Source: JAGGVT01 sp965369605 (GTDB taxonomy: Bacteria; JAJVIF01; JAGGVT01). From it: 20,849 nucleotides of DNA. The first letter of the stretch is position 1, and every line of letters starts with the position of its first letter. Below are positions 14,523-20,849 of this stretch, piece after piece. Location of the stretch: the NCBI GenBank assembly GCA_965369605.1, contig CBDURE010000055.1:1-20849 (forward strand), written 5' to 3'. The notes under the pieces are model-generated. The model was not told the origin of the DNA. It did no database searches and saw only the letters and a list, made by a program, of their open reading frames with translations. Made by a program: the position numbers and the translations under genes.

Positions 14523-15272
14523 ATGAAATACTGGAAAACTACATATAGATTACTTTTCCTGAATATTCTAATCCTCGGAATGATTATTCTCATAGGATGC
14601 GGCATGCAATCAGGGAATGATAATAACAAATCTAATATTTCCGCAACTGATAACAGACAGGAAGAACGATCAATTGAAAACAATAATAATCCAGATAAAA
14701 TGCATACTTTTAGTGGTTATGATTACTCGAATTTATTCCCATTGTCCTATTCCGATTTCTCTTCATTTCGCACCAATAATTTAGAGTTTTCATTAATTGA
14801 AATAATTTACGATCATCATTTTAATTACGATCTAATTTATCCACATCATGATCACACAGGTCTTGTTATTGGTGCAGGTTGGACAGGAACCTCAAGATAC
14901 TATGATGCAATTGTTATATATAGTGGCGGATTGTCAAGGGCAATTCAAAGTGAGGACCCACCTGTATATGAAGGTTTCGATAGAATATTTAGAATTGAGG
15001 ATGTTGATCTAATTTTCGATTATCTTGAATTTGAGGATAATGAGGATTATTTTTTCAATGGTGATGAATTTACAATACCTGGGCTTGACATTCCTTACAG
15101 AACATATAGCTCACATATTAATGGCAAACACTTTTCATTTACCTTGACTATTTATAAACCAAACAGTATGGATGACGCCTGGGTTATCAGCAAATGCATG
15201 GATGAACCTGACCCAATCATGCTAGGATTAATCGACATCCTTGAAGAGCATTTCATCAGCCAGTTTGAGTAG
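14523..15272 (+). CDS. Hypothetical lipoprotein
   Basis: I do not recognise this 249-residue protein. It has a signal peptide with lipobox LIGC (Cys26), then an Asn/Asp/Ser-rich low-complexity linker to about residue 60. A globular acidic domain with many aromatic residues follows (EIIYDHHFNYDLIYPHHDH, VIGAGWTGTSRYYDA). The histidine/aspartate-rich patch around residues 98-115 could bind a metal, but that is speculative. The start is ATG 14523 with AAGGAG upstream. Base composition is clearly AT-rich. It lies between the broken and intact copies of the hspR 5' region, so it probably arrived or was trapped during that duplication. Confidence 0.75.
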   Translation: MKYWKTTYRLLFLNILILGMIILIGCGMQSGNDNNKSNISATDNRQEERSIENNNNPDKMHTFSGYDYSNLFPLSYSDFSSFRTNNLEFSLIEIIYDHHFNYDLIYPHHDHTGLVIGAGWTGTSRYYDAIVIYSGGLSRAIQSEDPPVYEGFDRIFRIEDVDLIFDYLEFEDNEDYFFNGDEFTIPGLDIPYRTYSSHINGKHFSFTLTIYKPNSMDDAWVISKCMDEPDPIMLGLIDILEEHFISQFE

Positions 15273-15322
15273 ATAAAAGCAAAACCGCAGACTATCCTCA
15301 TAATTCCCAGTATTTCCAGGTC

Positions 15323-15475
15323 GATACTGCCCGCTCAAAACTTGACCTCCGCCCAATCTGATTGTATGTTAATATATGGTTGTGACAGATGGCTTCCAAG
15401 CGGGAAAATAAATTCGCTGACATGAGCGATGAAGAGTTTAACCGTCCGCGATATCCAATCAGCGTGGTGGCTAAT
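15323..15475 (+). repeat. Downstream copy of 153-bp hspR promoter/5' repeat
   Basis: This is the partner of 14173-14325, exactly 1150 bp away in the same orientation. It is the copy attached to the intact gene. Homologous recombination between the two would delete the lipoprotein gene and restore a single hspR locus. Confidence 0.92.
15334..15370 (+). promoter_or_regulatory. hspR promoter with possible operator
   Basis: TTGACC (15342-15347) and TATGTT (15365-15370) are separated by 17 bases. TCAA-AAC-TTGA overlaps the -35 box and forms a small palindrome that resembles half of a HAIR-type HspR site, suggesting autoregulation. The predicted leader is about 12 bases with no ribosome-binding site, so translation may be near-leaderless. 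Confidence 0.5.
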
Positions 15476-15856
15476 TTGCTGGATGTTCACCAGCAGACAC
15501 TGCGGCTGTATGAGCGCGAGGGACTGGTCAAGCCGCAGAGGACGCCGCGAAATACGCGTATGTATTCCGAGTCCGATGTCGAGCAGTTGCGAAGCATCCT
15601 TTCGCTGACTGATATCGGAGTGAATCTTGCCGGCGTGGAAATAATCATGCAGATGCGCGATCAGATTGAGGAGGAACGCGGGAAATTCAGGGCGATTCTT
15701 TCTGAAATCTGGGAGCGGTATAAAATCGATCCTGAGCAGTGGGTGGATGTTGAATCGACCGATTTAATCCCGATATCCGATAGAAAGGTAATGAAAGTGC
15801 GCCGGGAAAAGCCGAAAAAGCAATCTGTCGAAACAATTGAATCTGAGGGCGAATAA
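15389..15856 (+). CDS. hspR: MerR-family heat-shock repressor HspR-like
   Basis: This 155-residue protein has a MerR winged-helix DNA-binding domain at about residues 20-90: RYPISVVANLLDVHQQTLRLYEREGLVKPQRT, seen here as segments PISVVANLL, HQQTLRLYEREGL and RNTRMYSESDVEQL. A helical region (VNLAGVEIIMQMRDQIEEER) follows, with a charged C-terminus. The HxQTLRxYExxGL pattern is typical of HspR, which represses dnaK and other chaperone genes in several phyla. HspR is usually encoded next to dnaK-grpE-dnaJ; here it stands apart from them. The intact gene shares its first 29 codons and promoter with the truncated copy at 14239. The family assignment is firm; the heat-shock role is inferred. Confidence 0.8.
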   Translation: MASKRENKFADMSDEEFNRPRYPISVVANLLDVHQQTLRLYEREGLVKPQRTPRNTRMYSESDVEQLRSILSLTDIGVNLAGVEIIMQMRDQIEEERGKFRAILSEIWERYKIDPEQWVDVESTDLIPISDRKVMKVRREKPKKQSVETIESEGE

Positions 15857-15866
15857 CTGGTATAAT
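15837..15866 (+). promoter_or_regulatory. Promoter of the FmdB-like gene
   Basis: TTGAAT (15837-15842, inside the end of hspR) and a perfect TATAAT (15861-15866) are separated by 18 bases, with a leader of about 115 bases before ATG 15989. Confidence 0.55.
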
Positions 15867-15900
15867 ATCTGCAGGTGAAAAAAGAGATATTAACAAACGA

Positions 15901-15926
15901 AAACCATGCTGAGTAAGGCATGGTTT
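15901..15926. other. Perfect 9-bp hairpin between hspR and fmdB-like gene
   Basis: AAACCATGC and GCATGGTTT form a perfect stem with an eight-base loop. Only a short T-run follows on either strand, so it may be a weak terminator for hspR or a structure in the fmdB leader. Confidence 0.4.
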
Positions 15927-15988
15927 AGTAGTGTAAGTGATATAACGCAGAATCATCATGGTTTGGCGAATACGGGAGAAAAAGCAAG

Positions 15989-16303
15989 ATGCCGATTTAT
16001 GAGTTTCAATGCACAAGTTGCAAAGAGATATTCGAGGATTTGGTGAGTGTCGGGCAAAAGACGCATAAATGCCCTGTGTGCGGCGCGAAAAGCAAGAAGA
16101 TTATGTCATCGGTGGGGATAATTTTCAAAGGCTCGGGATGGTATTGCACGGACAACCGCCGCGGTTCGACGTTGAACGGAAACGGGTCGAAGAAAAAGGA
16201 TAAGAAGGAAGTCGAGAAGGTTGAAAGCGCCGATAAGAAAACAGAAAAAGTTGAAAGCAAGAAATCGGAATCGTCCGAATCAAAATCGGATGATAAGAAA
16301 TAG
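15989..16303 (+). CDS. FmdB-family zinc-ribbon protein
   Basis: This 104-residue protein starts MPIYEFQCTSCKEIFE and continues HKCPVCGAKSKKIMS, the two CxxC knuckles (Cys8/Cys11 and Cys30/Cys33) of the FmdB/CxxC_CxxC_SSSS family, thought to bind one zinc. The following SVGIIFKGSGWYCTD (about residues 42-56) is the usual family continuation. The tail (about 66-104) is a low-complexity Lys/Glu/Ser run. It is soluble and cytoplasmic. The function of the family is poorly defined, with suggested links to regulation of amide metabolism and to chaperone-like roles. Translation starts at ATG 15989; GGGAG lies about ten bases upstream. It has its own promoter, downstream of hspR. Confidence 0.9.
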   Translation: MPIYEFQCTSCKEIFEDLVSVGQKTHKCPVCGAKSKKIMSSVGIIFKGSGWYCTDNRRGSTLNGNGSKKKDKKEVEKVESADKKTEKVESKKSESSESKSDDKK

Positions 16304-16381
16304 CACAGATTGCAGCCCGGTTTCTCATGAGGCTGCCTCAAAACCTCCAAATAGCAAGAAAAACGCTATATCGAATTACCC

Positions 16382-16538
16382 GTCATTCCCGCGAAAGCGG
16401 GAATCCATTTTTCTTCTGATTCGAATATAAAACGATACATGGAAGATTGAGTTGAATGAGAGCTTTAATCAGGAATGGAAAGACCTGTCGATAGTCTGAA
16501 TAAAGAAATAATTGGATTCCCGCTTTCGCGGGAATGAC
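16382..16538. mobile_element. 157-bp MITE-like element, copy 2 (inverted)
   Basis: The 26-bp ends are identical in sequence to those of copy 1 (16382-16407 and 16513-16538). The interior matches copy 1 only after reverse-complementing: GAAGATTGAGTT and CGATAGTCTG against AACTTAATCTTC and CAGACTATCG, with roughly 70 percent similarity by eye. The two copies face each other around the lipoprotein, hspR and fmdB-like genes. Confidence 0.8.
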
Positions 16539-16625
16539 GTTTTTCTTGCTGTTGGCGGGTTCTGAGACAGTTTCCTCATTTCCCGGGCTACATTTTTATT
16601 ACTCATTTCTACGGTTCATTCGATA

Positions 16626-16654
16626 TTGTTCAAAACACTATTATGTGATACATT
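16626..16654 (+). promoter_or_regulatory. Possible promoter of the LVIVD lipoprotein gene
   Basis: TTGTTC (16626-16631) and TACATT (16649-16654) are separated by 17 bases, about 70 bases before ATG 16726. The rest of the gap from 16304 holds only the MITE-like element. Confidence 0.35.
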
Positions 16655-16725
16655 TATCATTGGTAGAAACAATATATTTACTCCCCTGTTTTATTCCCTC
16701 TATTACAGAGAATTCGGAGGCAGCA

Positions 16726-18528
16726 ATGCTTAAATCCACCACAGTTTTTATTATGTTAATCGTGTCTATGGCGCTTATCGCCGGATGTTCATCCGGCAAC
16801 GCTCCCACGGCACCGGCTGATGCGAACCAGTATTCGGATTTGCCATCAAACACAGTTGAGAACAGGCATTTTCTGGGAGCATGGACTCTCGATTTTGATG
16901 TCGATTCACTCAACACCGAAATTGCACCTAAACGTGACGCGGAATTTCACTTGGATGTTACTACAGCGCTCCCCCCGCCCGGCGTGGACATAATAGGTTA
17001 TGACCCGATTGTAAATGTAATGGATATTGATGTAACGATTGCGAATCCGTACGCGTATAACGGCTACAACCTTCGCCTGATTATTTACTCAAACGACCGT
17101 GGAATCAGGCTCGTTAATCCCGACAACTGGACAGCATTGTGGGATATTCCCGAAGGCGCGGAGATAAATCCGTTCAGAGCGTTCGCGAAAGATGAGGTTA
17201 ACCGTTTGTTTGCCAGATATTCAAATCATACTGAGCGAATCCAGCTTGAGTTTCCCGCGGGAATTGCTCCGGTCGCGATTGCGATTGACGCGTCCTGGCC
17301 CGGTAACTGCGGGGAACCGTACATGATTGAGAATTTCACGCAGGAAACCCTTTACAGTGTTGTGGATTCCTGGTCGGAAGTAACAATAGATGTGTTTGAT
17401 TACCAGTGGGATATCGCGGATGTCGAACTGTGTTGTCCGGCGATTCTCGGCGATGAAAGTGTGTTTTTGTCGGGAATTACGAGCCTGCCATACTCGGTTC
17501 AGCCATACAGGTGGGGCGGTACGCTTGCCAACAATACCGGTGCGGGAGAAGGACGATATCAGGGATATATAAAATCGACATCTGATACATCCGGTGAATT
17601 GGCGCTATATGAACTGGTGGATATAGCAGTTAAACATGGAACCGCGACTCCACATGACCCGTTTTTAGCTTCGACAATTTATCTTGGCAGCAATGCGAAT
17701 GATGTTGAATATGACGATGGATATGTGTATGTCGCCACAGATGATGGCCTGAGTGTTGTTGATGCAACCGACCCGGCTGAACCATTGTGGGTTGGTTTTG
17801 TTGAAACTCCATTAAAAGCGCTTGGAGTTGTTTTTGAGGATGATATGGCGTATGTCGCGACCGGCATATATAGTGGCAGCAATGCAAACCAATCTTTTGT
17901 TCAGGCGTTTGATATGGGAGATCCTACCGCGCCGATTCCTGTGTGGGGCATTCAGACTCATTACCCATACGCTCTGGATATAGTTGGAGATTATCTGTAT
18001 GTCGCGGACGGACAGGCTGGTTTGAAGATTATTGATATTACAATCCCTGCAATTGTGGGTGAAATCGACACACGCACGGCAAAAGATGTTAAAGTCAGCA
18101 CTGGTTACGCATGTCTTGCGGATGGAACCGAAAGCCTGACAATAATTAATGTAACTGATCCGGAAAATCCATCTTTTGTATCATCCACCGGAGGAGGATT
18201 CGCCGTTGGTGTTTGCATTCAGGATGAGTATGTTTACATGGTTACTTCCAGGGAATTGAGTATTTTTGATGTGAGCAATCCTTATAATCCCATTACAATA
18301 GGCGAAAAATATCTGTCTTATGAACTCATGGGGCTTGCGGTTCAGGATGATTATGTTTACATTGCTGATAATAATAGATATTTCCTGGTGTATGATGCCA
18401 GCAATCTACAAAGTCCCGTTCAATACAGCAGACTAAGTAATTTAGACTCACTTAAAGTTGATGTGAACGGCAGGTATGCATATCTTGCCCGTGAAAGCAA
18501 CGGGATGGCGATTGTGAAACTCTGGTAG
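16726..18528 (+). CDS. LVIVD-repeat lipoprotein
   Basis: This 600-residue protein has a signal peptide with lipobox LIAGC (Cys21). ATG 16726 is used because GGAGG lies five bases upstream; the longer frame from 16534 starts inside a MITE-like element. Residues about 40-310 are beta-rich with DFDVDSLN, AEFHLDVT and LRLIIYSND, like a large all-beta exported domain I cannot name. From about residue 315 to the end come repeated units of the LVIVD beta-propeller type: DGYVYVATDDGLSVVDATDP, DYLYVADGQAGLKIIDIT, GYACLADGTESLTIINVTDP, EYVYMVTSRELSIFDVSNP and DYVYIADNNRYFLVYDASN. Such propellers usually bind partners or polysaccharides at the cell surface. The exact role is unknown. It is probably monocistronic, with a terminator at 18756. 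Confidence 0.85.
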   Translation: MLKSTTVFIMLIVSMALIAGCSSGNAPTAPADANQYSDLPSNTVENRHFLGAWTLDFDVDSLNTEIAPKRDAEFHLDVTTALPPPGVDIIGYDPIVNVMDIDVTIANPYAYNGYNLRLIIYSNDRGIRLVNPDNWTALWDIPEGAEINPFRAFAKDEVNRLFARYSNHTERIQLEFPAGIAPVAIAIDASWPGNCGEPYMIENFTQETLYSVVDSWSEVTIDVFDYQWDIADVELCCPAILGDESVFLSGITSLPYSVQPYRWGGTLANNTGAGEGRYQGYIKSTSDTSGELALYELVDIAVKHGTATPHDPFLASTIYLGSNANDVEYDDGYVYVATDDGLSVVDATDPAEPLWVGFVETPLKALGVVFEDDMAYVATGIYSGSNANQSFVQAFDMGDPTAPIPVWGIQTHYPYALDIVGDYLYVADGQAGLKIIDITIPAIVGEIDTRTAKDVKVSTGYACLADGTESLTIINVTDPENPSFVSSTGGGFAVGVCIQDEYVYMVTSRELSIFDVSNPYNPITIGEKYLSYELMGLAVQDDYVYIADNNRYFLVYDASNLQSPVQYSRLSNLDSLKVDVNGRYAYLARESNGMAIVKLW

Positions 18529-18549
18529 TGTATAACGAAAAATTGTGGC

Positions 18550-18734
18550 GCTTCAATATATTGTGTGGGTTATTTGCCCCCGTAAAAAAAGGGGACAGTC
18601 CACATGAGGCTTCAAATCTGATGTTATTAATATACTATGCTGTAACCCCTGATTTATACTGTATTTATTCACTTGGTTGGGACAGTCCCCTTTTTTTACT
18701 CAATCTAAACTCAACCCACATAGTTTATTGAAGC
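18550..18734. mobile_element. Terminal-inverted-repeat element with GGGGACAGTCC arms
   Basis: The 22-bp ends (18550-18571 and 18713-18734) match as inverted repeats at 19 of 22 positions. Inner arms AAAAAAAGGGGACAGTCC (18584-18601) and GGACAGTCCCCTTTTTTT are also inverted. The right 55 bp recur at 20795-20849 with one mismatch. The central 75 bp have no coding capacity. Palindromes of this GGGGACNGTCCCC kind are common around IS200-like REP-associated transposases, so a trans-acting transposase is likely elsewhere. Confidence 0.7.
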
Positions 18735-18755
18735 CCCAAAATTGAAAATTATAAT

Positions 18756-18782
18756 CCCCCGCGATTGCGGGGGACTTTTTTT
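18756..18782. terminator. Terminator, probably bidirectional
   Basis: CCCCCGC and GCGGGGG form a perfect 7-bp stem with loop GATT, followed by ACTTTTTTT on the plus strand. It lies between the convergent LVIVD lipoprotein gene and aspS. On the minus strand an AT-rich tail follows (ATTATAATTTT), so it may also end aspS. Confidence 0.85.
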
Positions 18783-18787
18783 GTATT

Positions 18788-20590
18788 TTATTCCGGCAAA
18801 TCCAGTTTTATGTGGAGTTCTTTCAACTGCTCATCGCTTACCGGCGATGGCGAATCCATCATCGGGTCAACGCCTTTTAGTGTTTTCGGGAACGGGATGA
18901 CATCCGTGATTGCCTCATCGCCCGTTATTTGAATGAGGGTGCGGTCGATTCCCATTGCGACTCCGCCGTGCGGGGGCGCTCCGAAACTGAAAGCCTCAAG
19001 AATGTGTCCGAACTGCGCGTCAATTTGAGCATCGGTTAATCCGAGCAGTTTGAAAATCTGGCGCTGCAGATCGGGACGGTTGATTCGTATTGAGCCTGAA
19101 CCCATCTCCTGTCCGTTTATAACCAAATCGTACGCCTGGCTACTGAGTTCGAAAACTGATTTGTCATCGGGATTCGGTTCGCCATTGTTGCGCTCAAGAA
19201 ATTCGTTCCATTCGGATTGAATCGGCATCGTGAACGGGTGATGCTCCGATACGACTTTGTTCTCGGCGTCGCTCCACTGGACAAGGGGGAAATCGGTTAC
19301 CCACAGCAGCGAGTGTTTTGATTTGTCGATTAGATCATATTTCTTCGCGAGCATGAGCCTGGTTTGCCCCATGATTTCATAGCCGGCTTTTCCCTCGTGC
19401 GCGAGTACGAACATGATATTGCCGGGTTCCAGCATTTTGAGGATTTTGGATGTTTCATCATCGCTCATGTGTTTTGCCATCGGGCTTTTGAGTTTGCCGT
19501 TGTCGTTGATGAAATGCGCGAGTCCAAACGCGCCCTGTTCCTTTGCGAACGCCTCGACAGCGTCAATCTCACTGCGGCTTAACGGCTGTTTGGAGAATCG
19601 CAGCGCGAGAATATTTCCCCCCTTCTTGAGTACTGAACTTAGGAATTTGATTCCGGTGTCGGCGAATATTTCACCAAGGTTTGATATTTTCATTCCGAAT
19701 CGGAGATCGGGTTTGTCTATGCCGTACTGTTCAATCGCCTGTTTATAGGGGATTCGCGGCAACGGTGTGCTGACATCGTAATCGAGAAACTCTTTCCAGA
19801 TTGCGGAATAAAGAGTTTCGACAAGTCCAAGTACGTCATCATGATCGACAAAACTCATTTCCATATCGAGCTGCGTATGCTCGAGCTGGCGGTCGGCGCG
19901 TAAATCCTCATCGCGCAGGCATCGGGCGATTTGGAAATATTTCGGGAATCCGGCGACCATTAAAAGCTGCTTGAACTGCTGCGGCGATTGCGGGAGAGCG
20001 TAGAAATGTCCCGGGTGAACTCTGGACGGCACCAGAAAGTCACGCGCGCCCTCCGGTGTGCTTTTTGCCAGAAGCGGAGTTTCGATTTCGCAGAATTCGC
20101 GCTGGGAGAGGAAATTGCGAATGAATATGCACAGCTTGTGCCGCATGATTATTTTATTCGAGATTTCGGGACGGCGCAGTTCGAGGTAGCGGTATTTCAT
20201 CCGCAGTTCCTTGCGCTCACCGCCATCCTGGCTGACGCTGATCGGGAGGACATCGCAGGGATTCAGAATTTCAAGCTTGCTTACTTTCAGTTCAAGTTTA
20301 CCGGATTTCATCTCGGGGTTTTCCTGTCCGGCGGGACGCAGTGCTACAATTCCCCTCACCGCTATGCAGTATTCGAACCTGAGTTCATCCGCCAGTTTGC
20401 GAACTTCGGCGCTGATTGTCTCATCGAGAACAACCTGCATCATGCCGCTGTGGTCGCGCAGGAGGGCGAATATGACTCCGCCTAAATCGCGCAGTTGGTG
20501 AACCCAGCCATTGAGAATCACCTCCTGCCCAGCGATAGCGTCGTTCATTTCCTCAGCCAGATGAGTCCGTTTCATGTATGCAGTTTCCAT
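18788..20590 (-). CDS. aspS: Aspartyl-tRNA synthetase
   Basis: This 600-residue protein has the full bacterial-type AspRS layout, close to the usual 590 residues. An N-terminal OB-fold anticodon domain (VILNGWVHQLRDLGGVIFALLRDH) is followed by class II catalytic motifs: motif 1 near EIETPLL, the QSPQQFKQLLM segment, motif 2 RCLRDEDLRADRQ, and motif 3 GVAMGIDRTLIQI. The bacterial GAD insertion lies between about residues 300 and 410. It charges tRNA-Asp in the cytoplasm. Leu in RDLGG is the residue found in discriminating enzymes such as E. coli AspRS, whereas some non-discriminating ones have His there; this weakly suggests tRNA-Asp specificity. ATG 20590 (AAGGT about ten bases upstream) and ATG 20575 (MKRTH) are both possible starts. 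It is a single gene, convergent with the LVIVD lipoprotein. Confidence 0.97.
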   Translation of the reverse strand: METAYMKRTHLAEEMNDAIAGQEVILNGWVHQLRDLGGVIFALLRDHSGMMQVVLDETISAEVRKLADELRFEYCIAVRGIVALRPAGQENPEMKSGKLELKVSKLEILNPCDVLPISVSQDGGERKELRMKYRYLELRRPEISNKIIMRHKLCIFIRNFLSQREFCEIETPLLAKSTPEGARDFLVPSRVHPGHFYALPQSPQQFKQLLMVAGFPKYFQIARCLRDEDLRADRQLEHTQLDMEMSFVDHDDVLGLVETLYSAIWKEFLDYDVSTPLPRIPYKQAIEQYGIDKPDLRFGMKISNLGEIFADTGIKFLSSVLKKGGNILALRFSKQPLSRSEIDAVEAFAKEQGAFGLAHFINDNGKLKSPMAKHMSDDETSKILKMLEPGNIMFVLAHEGKAGYEIMGQTRLMLAKKYDLIDKSKHSLLWVTDFPLVQWSDAENKVVSEHHPFTMPIQSEWNEFLERNNGEPNPDDKSVFELSSQAYDLVINGQEMGSGSIRINRPDLQRQIFKLLGLTDAQIDAQFGHILEAFSFGAPPHGGVAMGIDRTLIQITGDEAITDVIPFPKTLKGVDPMMDSPSPVSDEQLKELHIKLDLPE

Positions 20591-20637
20591 TAGTCGTTTA
20601 CCTTTTCAAGTTGAATATACCGTAAAACCAAGGGGCT

Positions 20638-20643
20638 ATTATA
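20638..20643 (-). promoter_or_regulatory. -10 box of aspS
   Basis: On the minus strand GCTGTATAATAG contains a perfect TATAAT about 48 bases before the aspS start. No good -35 hexamer is seen at the usual spacing. Confidence 0.4.
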
Positions 20644-20706
20644 CAGCATCTGTCGGGTATCGGTGTGGTTGAAGGTGATTTTGCTATATTGGTAAAATGC
20701 TGAACC

Positions 20707-20732
20707 TGGGAGCGCTGGTCTCTGACCGGCAC
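20707..20732. repeat. Partial copy of the TGGGAGCGCTGG repeat
   Basis: TGGGAGCGCTGG at 20707-20718, followed by CT-rich and CCGGC sequence, matches the left end of the repeat at 7703. The rest of that element is missing. Nothing else is recognised between the aspS promoter and 20794. Confidence 0.45.
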
Positions 20733-20794
20733 TTGTATAAGGTTAGTAGGAATCGACAGAATTTGGCTAACCGATAAATTGCCAAATAAGAGGA

Positions 20795-20849
20795 GCTTCA
20801 ATAAACTGTGTGGGTTGAGTTTAGATTGAGTAAAAAAAGGGGACTGTCC
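20795..20849 (+). repeat. Start of a second inverted-repeat element, cut by window end
   Basis: These 55 bases equal the reverse complement of 18680-18734 with one mismatch. They run from GCTTCAATAAACT to GGGGACTGTCC at the last base of the window. The element continues outside and could belong to a full-length relative with a transposase. Confidence 0.8.

Noticed and set aside
16534..16725. 64-codon N-terminal extension of the LVIVD lipoprotein
   Set aside because: It would begin inside the MITE-like element and precede a perfect signal peptide with its own GGAGG site.

Overview
The window most likely comes from an uncultured, flagellated, Gram-negative-type (diderm) anaerobic bacterium of moderate GC content. 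It carries Sec signal peptides and lipoboxes, an outer-membrane beta-barrel, multiheme c-type cytochromes, fliO-fliP and a bacterial-type aspS. I cannot assign a phylum from the sequence. UGA works as an ordinary stop in several genes here but appears once in frame inside a cytochrome gene.

Layout. (1) Positions 129-4247 hold a divergent electron-transfer locus. On the minus strand is an 11-heme putative lipoprotein cytochrome interrupted by one in-frame UGA, followed by a SECIS-like hairpin, so it is probably a selenoprotein. On the plus strand are a decaheme DmsE/MtrA-like cytochrome and an MtrB/PioB-like barrel. Together they look like a porin-cytochrome conduit moving electrons across the outer membrane. 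(2) Positions 4314-5190 hold a RhuM-family gene with an internal deletion. (3) Positions 5179-7577 hold an AT-rich cassette bounded by 26-bp direct repeats just upstream of a tRNA-Leu gene. It encodes an orphan HicB-like protein and a tight three-gene operon: STAS-like/GHKL ATPase, DUF4325 STAS-like protein and PIN-domain nuclease. This is the best candidate for an undescribed regulatory or defence-type system. (4) Positions 7609-9297 hold tRNA-Leu(UAG), a repeat, and fliO-fliP without the rest of the usual export operon. (5) Positions 9392-9649 hold nested repeat elements, followed by a two-TM hypothetical protein and a clear terminator. (6) Positions 10825-13890 hold a fused restriction-modification enzyme whose middle part is noticeably more AT-rich than its ends. 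(7) Positions 13941-16538 are bounded by two oppositely oriented 157-bp MITE-like elements. Between them are a broken duplicate of the hspR promoter and 5' end, a lipoprotein gene, intact hspR and an FmdB zinc-ribbon gene. (8) Positions 16726-18528 hold a LVIVD-repeat lipoprotein. (9) Positions 18550-20849 hold a terminal-inverted-repeat element, a terminator, aspS on the minus strand, and the start of another copy of the repeat, cut by the window end.

The window mixes conserved genes (aspS, fliOP, tRNA-Leu, hspR) with an energy-metabolism locus and accessory islands, and it is rich in short non-autonomous repeats. No CRISPR array, rRNA or transposase gene was seen.
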